Below are positions 8,282-16,179 of a stretch of 35,070 nucleotides of DNA, in pieces (position 1 is the first letter of the stretch; each line of letters begins with the position of its first letter). Origin of the DNA: a virus. The translations under genes and the position numbers were made by a program. Below the pieces are notes generated by a model. It was not told the DNA's origin, searched no databases, and worked only from the letters and a program-made list of their open reading frames with translations. The stretch lies in the IMG/VR virus record IMGVR_UViG_3300021091_003400, positions 1 through 35,070 of that record. One strand, written 5' to 3'.

Positions 8282-9730
8282 ATGTCAGAAGAATTAGCAA
8301 ATTGGAGAGATAAACACTTAAATTCAGTTAGTTGTAGTTTTTGTGCGGCTAAATGGTATAACGTAAGTTTACACCTTGGACACGGTTTTACAAATTCCTG
8401 TCATTTACCGTTACCACATCCAATTGATGCTGAAGCAATTAAAACAAATCCATCGGCACTACATAATACCGATTTTAAAAAGAGAATAAGAAAAATGATG
8501 TTGGAGGGAGTAAAACCCGCCGAATGTTCTTATTGTTGGAGGGTTGAGGATATTGGTAGAAATAATATTGCCGACAGGGTGTATAAAAGTATTATTTACG
8601 AAGAACAAGATATTGCGAAATTAAAAGAAATTCCTTGGAACGAGGACATCACCCCAAAAACAATTGAGGTGTCTTTTGATAGAACATGTAATTTCGCTTG
8701 TTCATATTGTAACTCAGGATACTCGACAACTTGGGGAAAGGATATTAAAGATAACGGGGCATATCAAAAATTCAAGACAACAAGTGCGGGTGCGTATTAT
8801 GCTGATGGATCTTGGTCTGAAATATTCGGTAAATACAATGAAAATAATCCATATGTAAAGGCGTTTTTAGAATGGTGGCCCGAACTATCACAAAAGTTAT
8901 TGGAGATTCGAGTTACTGGTGGTGAACCTTCACAAAGTAGGAACTTCTGGCAATTTATAGATTTGATGAAACAATACCCGTCACCTAATTTAAGGTTAGC
9001 CATTAATTCAAATTTAGGTTTAAATGATAAGACACTTAAAAAACTCATTAATGTTACACACGAGGTTGAAGTTAAGGAGTTTGATTTATATACCAGTAAT
9101 GAGTCCTATGGTCCACACGCCGAATATATTAGAGATGGTTTAAATTACGAATTATGGAAATCAAATCTTGTAAAGTTTATTGAAAATGCAAACTTTAGAC
9201 AGGTGGTGATTATGATGACTATTAATAGTTTGTGTTTGTTTAGTATCACAGAGTTTTTAGATGATATGTTATCTCTTAAAGCTAAATATGGTACACATAA
9301 ACCTATTGTAGATTTAAATATCTTAAGATGGCCGGCGTTTATGTCACCTTTAGTGTTACCAAACGAAATTAAGTATGAATTACACGGCAAATTATCAATA
9401 TGGTTTAGAAAACATAAAAATAGTGATTTACTAACCGTTGGAGAGAAGGCTCAAATTCAAAGACTTATTGACTATATTGAAGTTGTTAATAGAGGACACA
9501 ACACAACAGAGTTAGATAACTCTTTACAACATCACGACTTTAAAAGTTTTTATGTTCAATACGACATTCGTAGAAACAAAAACTTTCAACAAACTTTTCC
9601 TGAGATAGCTGAATGGTACGATTCATTAGTGGTAGACAACTCAATACCGAATGTTAATGTTACTAACGGTAGAATCACACATTATGAACCGGGTGAATAT
9701 GTCTCAGATAAAGAAAATTACAATAGTTAA
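8282..9730 (+). CDS. N-terminal-twitch radical SAM enzyme
   Basis: A 482-residue paralogue of residues 215-684 of the enzyme at 5476-7530, but without LamG. Auxiliary cysteines are C18-x2-C21, C40 and C82-x2-C85-W. The radical SAM motif is C136-x3-C140-x2-C143, and T-G-G-E-P is at 212-216. It also shares N-P-Y-V-K-A-F-L-E-W-W-P-E-L (189-202) with its paralogue. The start is well placed: N-S-V-S-C-S-F-C matches the paralogue's interdomain junction. It has one of only two intergenic spaces over 20 bases in the window in front of it. Radical chemistry through 5'-deoxyadenosyl is family knowledge; the substrate is not known. A C-terminal tail of about 40 residues is unmatched. Confidence 0.85.
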   Translation: MSEELANWRDKHLNSVSCSFCAAKWYNVSLHLGHGFTNSCHLPLPHPIDAEAIKTNPSALHNTDFKKRIRKMMLEGVKPAECSYCWRVEDIGRNNIADRVYKSIIYEEQDIAKLKEIPWNEDITPKTIEVSFDRTCNFACSYCNSGYSTTWGKDIKDNGAYQKFKTTSAGAYYADGSWSEIFGKYNENNPYVKAFLEWWPELSQKLLEIRVTGGEPSQSRNFWQFIDLMKQYPSPNLRLAINSNLGLNDKTLKKLINVTHEVEVKEFDLYTSNESYGPHAEYIRDGLNYELWKSNLVKFIENANFRQVVIMMTINSLCLFSITEFLDDMLSLKAKYGTHKPIVDLNILRWPAFMSPLVLPNEIKYELHGKLSIWFRKHKNSDLLTVGEKAQIQRLIDYIEVVNRGHNTTELDNSLQHHDFKSFYVQYDIRRNKNFQQTFPEIAEWYDSLVVDNSIPNVNVTNGRITHYEPGEYVSDKENYNS

Positions 9731-10875
9731 TGGAATACAATAAAACATTAAGATGGTTAGAGCCATATGGTGGTTGGTCGGAAAATGATACTGGGTTATG
9801 TAATAGAATATTCCATTGGGAAATTGCACATGAAATATGTAAACAAAATAATTACGATTTCAAAATAATACTACAACACCTTCATTGGCCTGAATTAGAT
9901 TTGTTATATCTCCCAAATACCGCTACTTTTAAATTTTTAGAATATGAATATGGATTATATCATGAATTTAAATTCCAAAATTTAAGATTTAAAACCGTAT
10001 TCGATTTACAAAACGATGATGTAAGATTGGCATCCAAAATTGACCGAGATATGTTGGACAATATGTTTAAAAATAATTGTTTCGATTTAACACAGGATAA
10101 TCATTGGTATTCTGATTTTGGATATGAAGAATTACAAAATTATACTAGAAAAAATGTTAAGTGGAGACCATTAACTTCAATTACTTTAAGACATCATTTT
10201 ATAGAGGATTTTTTACGTAGAAATACTAAGGATGTTATTGGTATTCATATCAGAAGAAATTGTGGTGTATCCATCAAAGAAGAGGATGTTTTGTCGTTAC
10301 CTGAACATATTAGAAAAGACTTTGAAGAACTTCACGCCATAAAGGGTGCAGTAAATAGAGGTTACAAATTTTTTAAAGATGAGTTATATTTTAAAATTAT
10401 AGATAGGATTTTGGAAATTAATCCCGAACAAAAATTTTATATTAGTTGTGATTTGCCTTATGAAATGTTTTCATATTACAAAGACAAGTATCAAGACAAA
10501 ATAATTACAAAGGAAGATTTTATTCCCGTAGTTCAAGATTATTTGTTAAGTGCGGGTGTTGATATCAGAAAATTAGTTAGGGGACAAGTAATCAGTAATA
10601 TTGTAGATTTATTTTCACTTAGTTTTTGTAAATTTTTAGTTAGATCACATAGGTCAACATGGAGTGAATTTGCGGTTTATTATAGAAATCAACCTTGGTC
10701 ATACCCAACTGATGATTTAGAGAATAAATTACTGAAAAGACTTTTTGGTAAAGAATGGGACCAACCGGGTTCCTATGAGTTTAAAGAGGAATTATCACAT
10801 GAATTTAAAAATAAAACATTTATAAAAGATGTTCAAGGAATGGCCATTAGGAAAACCACCAATAAACTTATCTAG
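9730..10875 (+). CDS. Fucosyltransferase-like GT-B enzyme (GT11/GT23 type)
   Basis: A 381-residue protein. G-L-C-N-R-I-F-H-W-E-I-A (22-33) corresponds to the G-x-G-N-R-[LM]-F N-terminal loop of alpha-1,2/alpha-1,6 and O-fucosyltransferases. I-G-I-H-I-R-R (170-176) is the H-x-R-R GDP-fucose-binding motif. D-L-F-S-L-S-F-C-K-F-L-V-R-S-H-R-S-T-W-S (about 296-315) matches the conserved C-terminal block, where Ser/Thr residues contact the donor. The presence of GDP-mannose 4,6-dehydratase and GDP-fucose-synthase-like genes downstream makes a GDP-deoxysugar donor plausible. The last 47 bases overlap the next gene. Exact family and linkage are uncertain. Confidence 0.72.
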   Translation: MEYNKTLRWLEPYGGWSENDTGLCNRIFHWEIAHEICKQNNYDFKIILQHLHWPELDLLYLPNTATFKFLEYEYGLYHEFKFQNLRFKTVFDLQNDDVRLASKIDRDMLDNMFKNNCFDLTQDNHWYSDFGYEELQNYTRKNVKWRPLTSITLRHHFIEDFLRRNTKDVIGIHIRRNCGVSIKEEDVLSLPEHIRKDFEELHAIKGAVNRGYKFFKDELYFKIIDRILEINPEQKFYISCDLPYEMFSYYKDKYQDKIITKEDFIPVVQDYLLSAGVDIRKLVRGQVISNIVDLFSLSFCKFLVRSHRSTWSEFAVYYRNQPWSYPTDDLENKLLKRLFGKEWDQPGSYEFKEELSHEFKNKTFIKDVQGMAIRKTTNKLI

Positions 10876-11509
10876 ACCTGAATTAGAACAGATAAAAGAA
10901 TTAGGGTATAATTGGACACAACCACATGAAGTTGTTTCTTTATTTGAAGATAAAGTTGCAAAATTTTGTGGATCAAAGTATGCTGTTGCGGTTGATTGTT
11001 GTACACATGGATTATTTCTTGTTTTGAAATATATAAATCAACCACAAAAATTATACATACCATCACACACATATACCTCAGTTCCTATGTATATAAAACA
11101 CGCGGGATATGATTTTGAATTTGTTGATAAGGAATGGTCCGGTGTGTATAAACTAGAACCATTAGATATATGGGATTCCGCAGGTAGGTGGACCAAAGAT
11201 ATGTATATAAGCGGATTTCAAATTATTTCATTCCAAATAAAAAAAAGAATACCAATCGGTAAAGGGGGTATGATTTTATGTAATGATTATGATGCCTATA
11301 AGTGGTTTAAAAAAGTTTGTTATGATGGTAGAAATTTAGACTTACCATACGACCAAGACAATATTGAATTTTATGGTTGGCATTATTACATGACACCAGA
11401 GGACGCCGCGAGAGGTATTATTTTAATGGATACGATACCAAAAATTAATGACGACTCTCACAACAATAAAAGTTATCCAAACTTAAAGAACTTTAACGTT
11501 TTTAAATAA
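10829..11509 (+). CDS. Shortened DegT/DnrJ/EryC1/StrS-type aminotransferase
   Basis: A 226-residue protein holding only the large PLP-binding domain of a fold-type I sugar aminotransferase, where family members are usually about 370-400 residues. D-S-A-G-R (116-120) stands for the PLP-ring Asp segment. S-F-Q-I-K-K-R-I-P-I-G-K-G-G (134-147) keeps the PLP lysine at K139, by alignment with S-F-x-x-x-K-x-x-x-x-G-x-G-G. M-T-P-E-D-A-A-R-G-I-I-L-M (188-200) is the helix that normally leads into the small C-terminal domain, which is missing. The next gene begins at its stop, so this is a deletion or specialised short form rather than a simple frameshift. It may transfer an amino group to a keto-sugar, act with a partner, or be inactive. 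Confidence 0.7.
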   Translation: MFKEWPLGKPPINLSRPELEQIKELGYNWTQPHEVVSLFEDKVAKFCGSKYAVAVDCCTHGLFLVLKYINQPQKLYIPSHTYTSVPMYIKHAGYDFEFVDKEWSGVYKLEPLDIWDSAGRWTKDMYISGFQIISFQIKKRIPIGKGGMILCNDYDAYKWFKKVCYDGRNLDLPYDQDNIEFYGWHYYMTPEDAARGIILMDTIPKINDDSHNNKSYPNLKNFNVFK

Positions 11510-12351
11510 TGTCGTACATATCAGTTAATAATAGTTGTCCTGTAATCCAAAACACACACAACTCCAACACAACAAAATATTTTAAGGACACAGATTCTCC
11601 CGAATCTTTTATAAAGAACAAAGATATTTTTGGTACAAATTGGTACTATTATGAAAAACCGATAACATATCAATATAATTCTTGGGGATATAGAAGTATG
11701 GAATTTGATGAGTTAAAAGATGATTATATATTGGTATTTGGATGTTCTTTTACAGAAGGAGTTGGACTTTATCATAGTGATATGTGGTCAACAAAACTTG
11801 GCCTAATATTAGATATGGACATTTTGAATTTAGGTATGGGAGCAACCGGCCCCGATTTCCAAATGTACAATACACTTTTGTATCAGAATTTTATTTTAGG
11901 AAATAAAAAATTTCCAAAGTATGTAATTTATCAATGGCCATTTAAACATAGAACGTTCTATACTTTTTTGAATCAAGAAAACAAATCTTTAGATATCGAA
12001 TTGTTCTCACCAACTTATCCTGAAGATTTATATCCAAAAAACGCAAAAGAATACGGACCTTGGTATATCACAAGTTATATGGAGAACTGTGGTGAAAGAA
12101 TGAAAAATGTTAATTTTTCAATAATGACCTGTAACAATATTTGGAAATCTATGGATATACCTGTAATTCATTGGACTTGGAATGGTGATTTTGATATCGA
12201 ATATTCTGATTATTTTTTTAAAAACGATATAACCCTACTCTCCATTGATGACACAACAGGAACTACAGGACGTGATTTATCACATAACGGACATTTATCT
12301 CAAGATATTGTTGTAAATGAAATATTAAAGACTAAACAAATTAATAAGTGA
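11509..12351 (+). CDS. SGNH/GDSL hydrolase, G-C-S-F-T type
   Basis: A 280-residue protein. The nucleophile block is L-V-F-G-C-S-F-T-E-G (75-84), with catalytic Ser S80 and Cys in place of the usual Asp of G-D-S. Block II/III is N-L-G-M-G-A-T-G-P-D (107-116). Block V is D256-L-S-H259, the Asp-x-x-His pair. SGNH enzymes usually remove or transfer acyl esters on glycans. There is no secretion signal, so it should act inside the cell on an intermediate or in virion assembly. It forms a tandem with the next gene, a second and different SGNH type, joined by a GTGA overlap. Confidence 0.75.
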   Translation: MSYISVNNSCPVIQNTHNSNTTKYFKDTDSPESFIKNKDIFGTNWYYYEKPITYQYNSWGYRSMEFDELKDDYILVFGCSFTEGVGLYHSDMWSTKLGLILDMDILNLGMGATGPDFQMYNTLLYQNFILGNKKFPKYVIYQWPFKHRTFYTFLNQENKSLDIELFSPTYPEDLYPKNAKEYGPWYITSYMENCGERMKNVNFSIMTCNNIWKSMDIPVIHWTWNGDFDIEYSDYFFKNDITLLSIDDTTGTTGRDLSHNGHLSQDIVVNEILKTKQINK

Positions 12352-13082
12352 TATATTGTTTCGGAGACAGTTGGGGATATGGAAGTGAATTGGATTTGAC
12401 TAAAGAAAAACCTTTTGTAAATCTAATTGCTGAAGATTTAAATATTTCTTTTAAAAACAAGAGTGTTGAGGGTGCGTCTTTTGGTCAAATAACACATGAT
12501 ATTATAAATCATTGTGAATTTAATTTAGAAGATTTTGTGTTAGTAATAGTTCCACCGGACGTTAGGTGGTATTATGAAAATATTGATAATAAAATATCCA
12601 GTTTATGGGTTCCTGATGAAAGTTTATTCAATGATGATACAATTGATGAGATTAGAAAGTCTGAATTATCATTATATGTAAATACAATAACACATAGAAA
12701 AATATGGTACGAATATCATCAATCACTTTTTCTATTTGTTTTACAAGAATTTTTTAAAGAAAAACATGTTCACTTTTTATTCGTTCACAATTATGGTAAA
12801 TTAAAAATTTATGAATCATTTAATAATTTATTATTGAAGGAAAATTTTTTAGATTTTGACAGAAGTCTAACCTCAATTTTAACGAATTTAGAAGACATAA
12901 ATTTAATAGAGAATCAGACAGACGGACCCACTAAAAATATGTTTATTGGTGAATTTTTTGAAGGTAATGGGTACCACCCAAATCAATTAGGTCATTATGA
13001 AATAAAAAACATATTATTAAAAAATAAAAAAATAAAACGATGGTATCAGTTAATAATGAATGGGGTAGACTTAGAGAAATAA
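12348..13082 (+). CDS. SGNH hydrolase, G-D-S-W type (GTG start)
   Basis: A 244-residue protein. It begins directly with the nucleophile block C-F-G-D-S-W-G-Y-G (4-12), with catalytic Ser S8. The C-terminal block is E-G-N-G-Y-H-P-N-Q-L-G-H (205-216), where H210 is the expected catalytic His and the usual Asp three residues before is Asn (N207). The start is GTG at 12348, overlapping the TGA of the previous gene. This is the best start because the nucleophile strand begins immediately. The substrate is unknown, probably a glycan ester. The last 43 bases lie under the start of the amidinotransferase gene. Confidence 0.7.
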   Translation: MIYCFGDSWGYGSELDLTKEKPFVNLIAEDLNISFKNKSVEGASFGQITHDIINHCEFNLEDFVLVIVPPDVRWYYENIDNKISSLWVPDESLFNDDTIDEIRKSELSLYVNTITHRKIWYEYHQSLFLFVLQEFFKEKHVHFLFVHNYGKLKIYESFNNLLLKENFLDFDRSLTSILTNLEDINLIENQTDGPTKNMFIGEFFEGNGYHPNQLGHYEIKNILLKNKKIKRWYQLIMNGVDLEK

Positions 13083-14050
13083 TCGTCGGCACAATTGACA
13101 ATGCAAATATGCCAACACATGGTAAAGATTTACATTGTATAAACTACGCGACGGAAAATGAAATACCGAAAGATGAAATCGGTTTTTGGGATTCTAAAGT
13201 GTATGATGAAACTTTTGAAGATTTAGAAAAATTATCAGATTTATTAAAAGATACGGGCGTTAAAGTACATCGTCCAACCCCAATAGATACACAAAAACCA
13301 GTATCAAATGGTTATTGGGAGACAACACAGTATTATACATTTTGTCCTCGAGATACTGTAACCGTGATTGGTAATAACATATTAGAATCACCAATGTCAC
13401 TTAGATCAAGACAATTTGAAACCGATTGTTTCAGAGATATTTTTATTGGAAAAATGGAACAAGGTGCAAATTGGGTTGCAGCACCAAAACCGAGATTACT
13501 CGATTCAATGTATCAAAGAGAAGATTTATCAAAAATAACATTGAACAATTATGAACCGGTTTTTGACGCAGCAAACATTCTAAGATGTAATAATGATATT
13601 TTATATTTGGTATCTAACACCGGTAACTTAAAGGGCGCTAAATGGTTGCAAAACTTTTTGGGTAAAGATTACAGAATACATACAATTGAAAATGTTTATT
13701 CTTATATCCACATAGACTCAACCATTGCATTACTTCGAGAGGGGCTTTGTTTATTAAATCCTGAAAGAGTAAATGAAAATAACATGCCGGAGTTTCTAAA
13801 ATCATGGGATAAAATATGGTGTCCACCTATGGTTGACATAGGTTATCATAAAACAATTAGAGCGTCAGTTTGGATAGGAGTTAACCTACTATCAATAGAT
13901 GAAAATACTGTTATAGTTGATAATAGACAACAGGATTTAATTAAAGAATTAAAAAAATATAATATTGAATCGTTGGATTGCAAGATAAGACATTCAAGAA
14001 CTTTGGGTGGTTCTTTTCATTGCGTTACAACTGAATTATTAAGAGACTAA
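13040..14050 (+). CDS. Amidinotransferase (glycine / inosamine-phosphate type)
   Basis: A 336-residue protein of the guanidino-group-modifying superfamily. It starts V-S-V-N-N-E-W-G-R-L-R-E-I-I-V-G, the conserved N-terminus of AGAT and StrB, which fixes the start despite the 43-base overlap. Catalytic residues: Asp in F-D-A-A-N-I-L-R (D176), His in Y-I-H-I-D-S-T (H224) and Cys in G-G-S-F-H-C (C328). C-P-R-D (102-105) and S-R-Q-F-E (123-127) also match. Relatives move an amidino group from arginine to an amine (glycine, or an aminocyclitol phosphate in streptomycin synthesis). In this setting an amino-sugar acceptor is likely, giving a guanidino sugar; that step is inference. Confidence 0.85.
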   Translation: MVSVNNEWGRLREIIVGTIDNANMPTHGKDLHCINYATENEIPKDEIGFWDSKVYDETFEDLEKLSDLLKDTGVKVHRPTPIDTQKPVSNGYWETTQYYTFCPRDTVTVIGNNILESPMSLRSRQFETDCFRDIFIGKMEQGANWVAAPKPRLLDSMYQREDLSKITLNNYEPVFDAANILRCNNDILYLVSNTGNLKGAKWLQNFLGKDYRIHTIENVYSYIHIDSTIALLREGLCLLNPERVNENNMPEFLKSWDKIWCPPMVDIGYHKTIRASVWIGVNLLSIDENTVIVDNRQQDLIKELKKYNIESLDCKIRHSRTLGGSFHCVTTELLRD

Positions 14051-14051
14051 T

Positions 14052-16175
14052 ATGAAAATTTTAATTATAGGAGGTGCTGGTTATTTAGGTATTCCATTAT
14101 CCAACAGTCTTATTGATTATGATGTTACAGTATATGATAAATTCTTATACAGTAATATCACTTTTTTGAATAATAATATAAAGGTAATTAATGATGATGT
14201 ATGTAACATCGGGAATTATTCTGATTTGGTTAATTCGATGGATTTAATTATATACTTAGCATCACCGAGGCTTTTAGATTTAACAGATGAAATACAATTA
14301 ATAGAACCGGTAAAAGAATTCAGAAATACTATTAACTTAATTAACAACGAAAACACAAGACTCATTTTCTCAAGCAGTTGTAGTGTTTATGGAAAAAGAA
14401 ACGATATAGTTAATGAAAATTCTGAGACACAGATTACGTCTTTATATTCAGAATTAAAAATTAAATGTGAAAATATTATACTTTCAAAAAATAATCCAAA
14501 ATTTAAAATTGTAAGATTATCAACTCTTTATGGTGCAAGTAAATTACGTAGGGATGATGTCTTAATAAACAATTTGATTGATGATATAAAACATAATAGA
14601 TTAATAGAAATATTTGACCCGTTAGCCGAAAGACCACACATTCACATTAAAGATTGTGTAAGAGTATTAAAAAGTTTAATTGAAAACGATTTTGATGGTA
14701 AAATTATTAATATAGGTAAAAAGGAGTTAAACATAAGTAAAAAGGATTTAATTGATAGAATAAATAAATCGATAAAACCTGATTTAGAATATACATTAAT
14801 CGTAAGTGAAGATAGTAGATCATATAAAGTCGATTTTTCTAAATTAGAAAGTCACATACAATTTAACCACATAACTTTTGAAGATGGATTCACAGAACTA
14901 ATTAATGATGAAAAAATTGTTTGTTCGTTAGAGGACTGGGACACAGTTTTTAATTATTATAGACCTAATGGTTTTTCAAAATCTTGGTATCTAAAAGAAA
15001 CAGGTAGTTTTGATTTTCCTAAATCTTGGGGCGTGTGGAATCTATTCAATATAGAAGATTCTAATAAATTATGGCCCGATGATGTGTTAAGAGAAAACAT
15101 TACAACAAAATATAATTCTTTAATAAACTACGTTGAAAAAAATAGATTAAATAAAAAAAATCATTTATACCTTATAAATGTTTATGACAATAAATTTTTT
15201 ACTAAAAACATTGACATTGGTTTTAAATGTATTTCTGAAGAATATCTTAAGGATGTACGGGAAGATAGGTGCAAAATTGTTTTAATTCACCAATTCGAAG
15301 GGTATAGTGGAATGAATATATATAATAATGACTTAGAGGTAATAGATAAATGGATTAAAGAATCAAATCTACCCGATAAAAACGTACATTATATTCATGG
15401 TAACCTTCTTGTTGATGAAGTTAGGAAACAAAGGGGTCTCAGTTTTACATGTCACCCCATATCAATATTTGATTCGTGGGTGGATTATAGACTTCTAAAG
15501 AATGATATTGTTAAATTTGAACCAATTGATGATAAGCATTTGATATTATCATATAACAGAAACCCAAGACCACATAGAGTGCATTTGGTAAATGAATTGA
15601 TAAAAAATGAACTTTTTAATCGAGGGAAAATAAGTTTGGGTAAGTTTGAACCATATGATGAATATGAAGACTTATCTAAAATAACACCTATTGAAATAGA
15701 TAGAACATTAGATATAAATTGGGCGGTAAACATTGAAATACCTGATTACGAGTCTACATTTATTTCGGTCATTACAGAGACCCTGATTGACACCTCCATT
15801 CTATTTATTTCTGAAAAAATTTGGAAACCAATAGTTGCGGGTCAACCATTTATTTTATTGGGAAATTTACATACATTATCGTATCTAAAAGAACAAGGAT
15901 TCAGGACATTTGATAGATGGATTGACGAAAGTTACGATTTGGAGCCGGACCATCATAAAAAGATAGAAAAGATTGTAAATGAATTAAATAAATTTAAATC
16001 AAAATCAATAGAAGAACTCACACAAATTAGAGAAGAAATGTATGAGGTTTGTCTATTTAATAGAAATAGATTTGTGGAAATTATAAAAGAAAAATATGAC
16101 TATGATGGACACGGATGGTCTGATAATAAGAAGCCGATTGTAGAAATATTAAGAAAAATTTGGAAAACATTTTAA
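14052..16175 (+). CDS. Fusion of a sugar epimerase/dehydratase (SDR) with a GT10-like domain
   Basis: A 707-residue two-part protein. Residues 1-285 form an extended short-chain dehydrogenase/reductase: G-G-A-G-Y-L-G (7-13, NAD(P) loop), S-S-S-C-S-V-Y-G (107-114) and the catalytic Y132-x3-K136. Such domains epimerise, reduce or dehydrate nucleotide sugars. Residues 300-707 belong to the window's paralogous family: N502-x5-H508-R509, V-I-T-E (573-576), I-S-E-K-I-W-K-P (586-593), then P-F-I-L-L-G. The latter part resembles the donor-binding half of GT10 fucosyltransferases. The enzyme may prepare a nucleotide sugar and transfer it. The reading frame is continuous and the next gene follows after four bases. 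Confidence 0.72.
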   Translation: MKILIIGGAGYLGIPLSNSLIDYDVTVYDKFLYSNITFLNNNIKVINDDVCNIGNYSDLVNSMDLIIYLASPRLLDLTDEIQLIEPVKEFRNTINLINNENTRLIFSSSCSVYGKRNDIVNENSETQITSLYSELKIKCENIILSKNNPKFKIVRLSTLYGASKLRRDDVLINNLIDDIKHNRLIEIFDPLAERPHIHIKDCVRVLKSLIENDFDGKIINIGKKELNISKKDLIDRINKSIKPDLEYTLIVSEDSRSYKVDFSKLESHIQFNHITFEDGFTELINDEKIVCSLEDWDTVFNYYRPNGFSKSWYLKETGSFDFPKSWGVWNLFNIEDSNKLWPDDVLRENITTKYNSLINYVEKNRLNKKNHLYLINVYDNKFFTKNIDIGFKCISEEYLKDVREDRCKIVLIHQFEGYSGMNIYNNDLEVIDKWIKESNLPDKNVHYIHGNLLVDEVRKQRGLSFTCHPISIFDSWVDYRLLKNDIVKFEPIDDKHLILSYNRNPRPHRVHLVNELIKNELFNRGKISLGKFEPYDEYEDLSKITPIEIDRTLDINWAVNIEIPDYESTFISVITETLIDTSILFISEKIWKPIVAGQPFILLGNLHTLSYLKEQGFRTFDRWIDESYDLEPDHHKKIEKIVNELNKFKSKSIEELTQIREEMYEVCLFNRNRFVEIIKEKYDYDGHGWSDNKKPIVEILRKIWKTF

Positions 16176-16179
16176 TGAA

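Noticed and set aside
8664-8858. Short + strand frame inside the radical SAM gene
   Set aside because: Out of frame with the enzyme whose cysteine motif is encoded there; no support of its own.
10829-10875. Large overlap as sign of a frameshift between fucosyltransferase-like and aminotransferase genes
   Set aside because: The two products belong to different families and each is complete at the junction, so it is a normal, if long, overlap.
13040-13082. 43-base overlap as sign of a misplaced start of the amidinotransferase
   Set aside because: The V-S-V-N-N-E-W segment encoded there is conserved in the family, so the start must be upstream of it.
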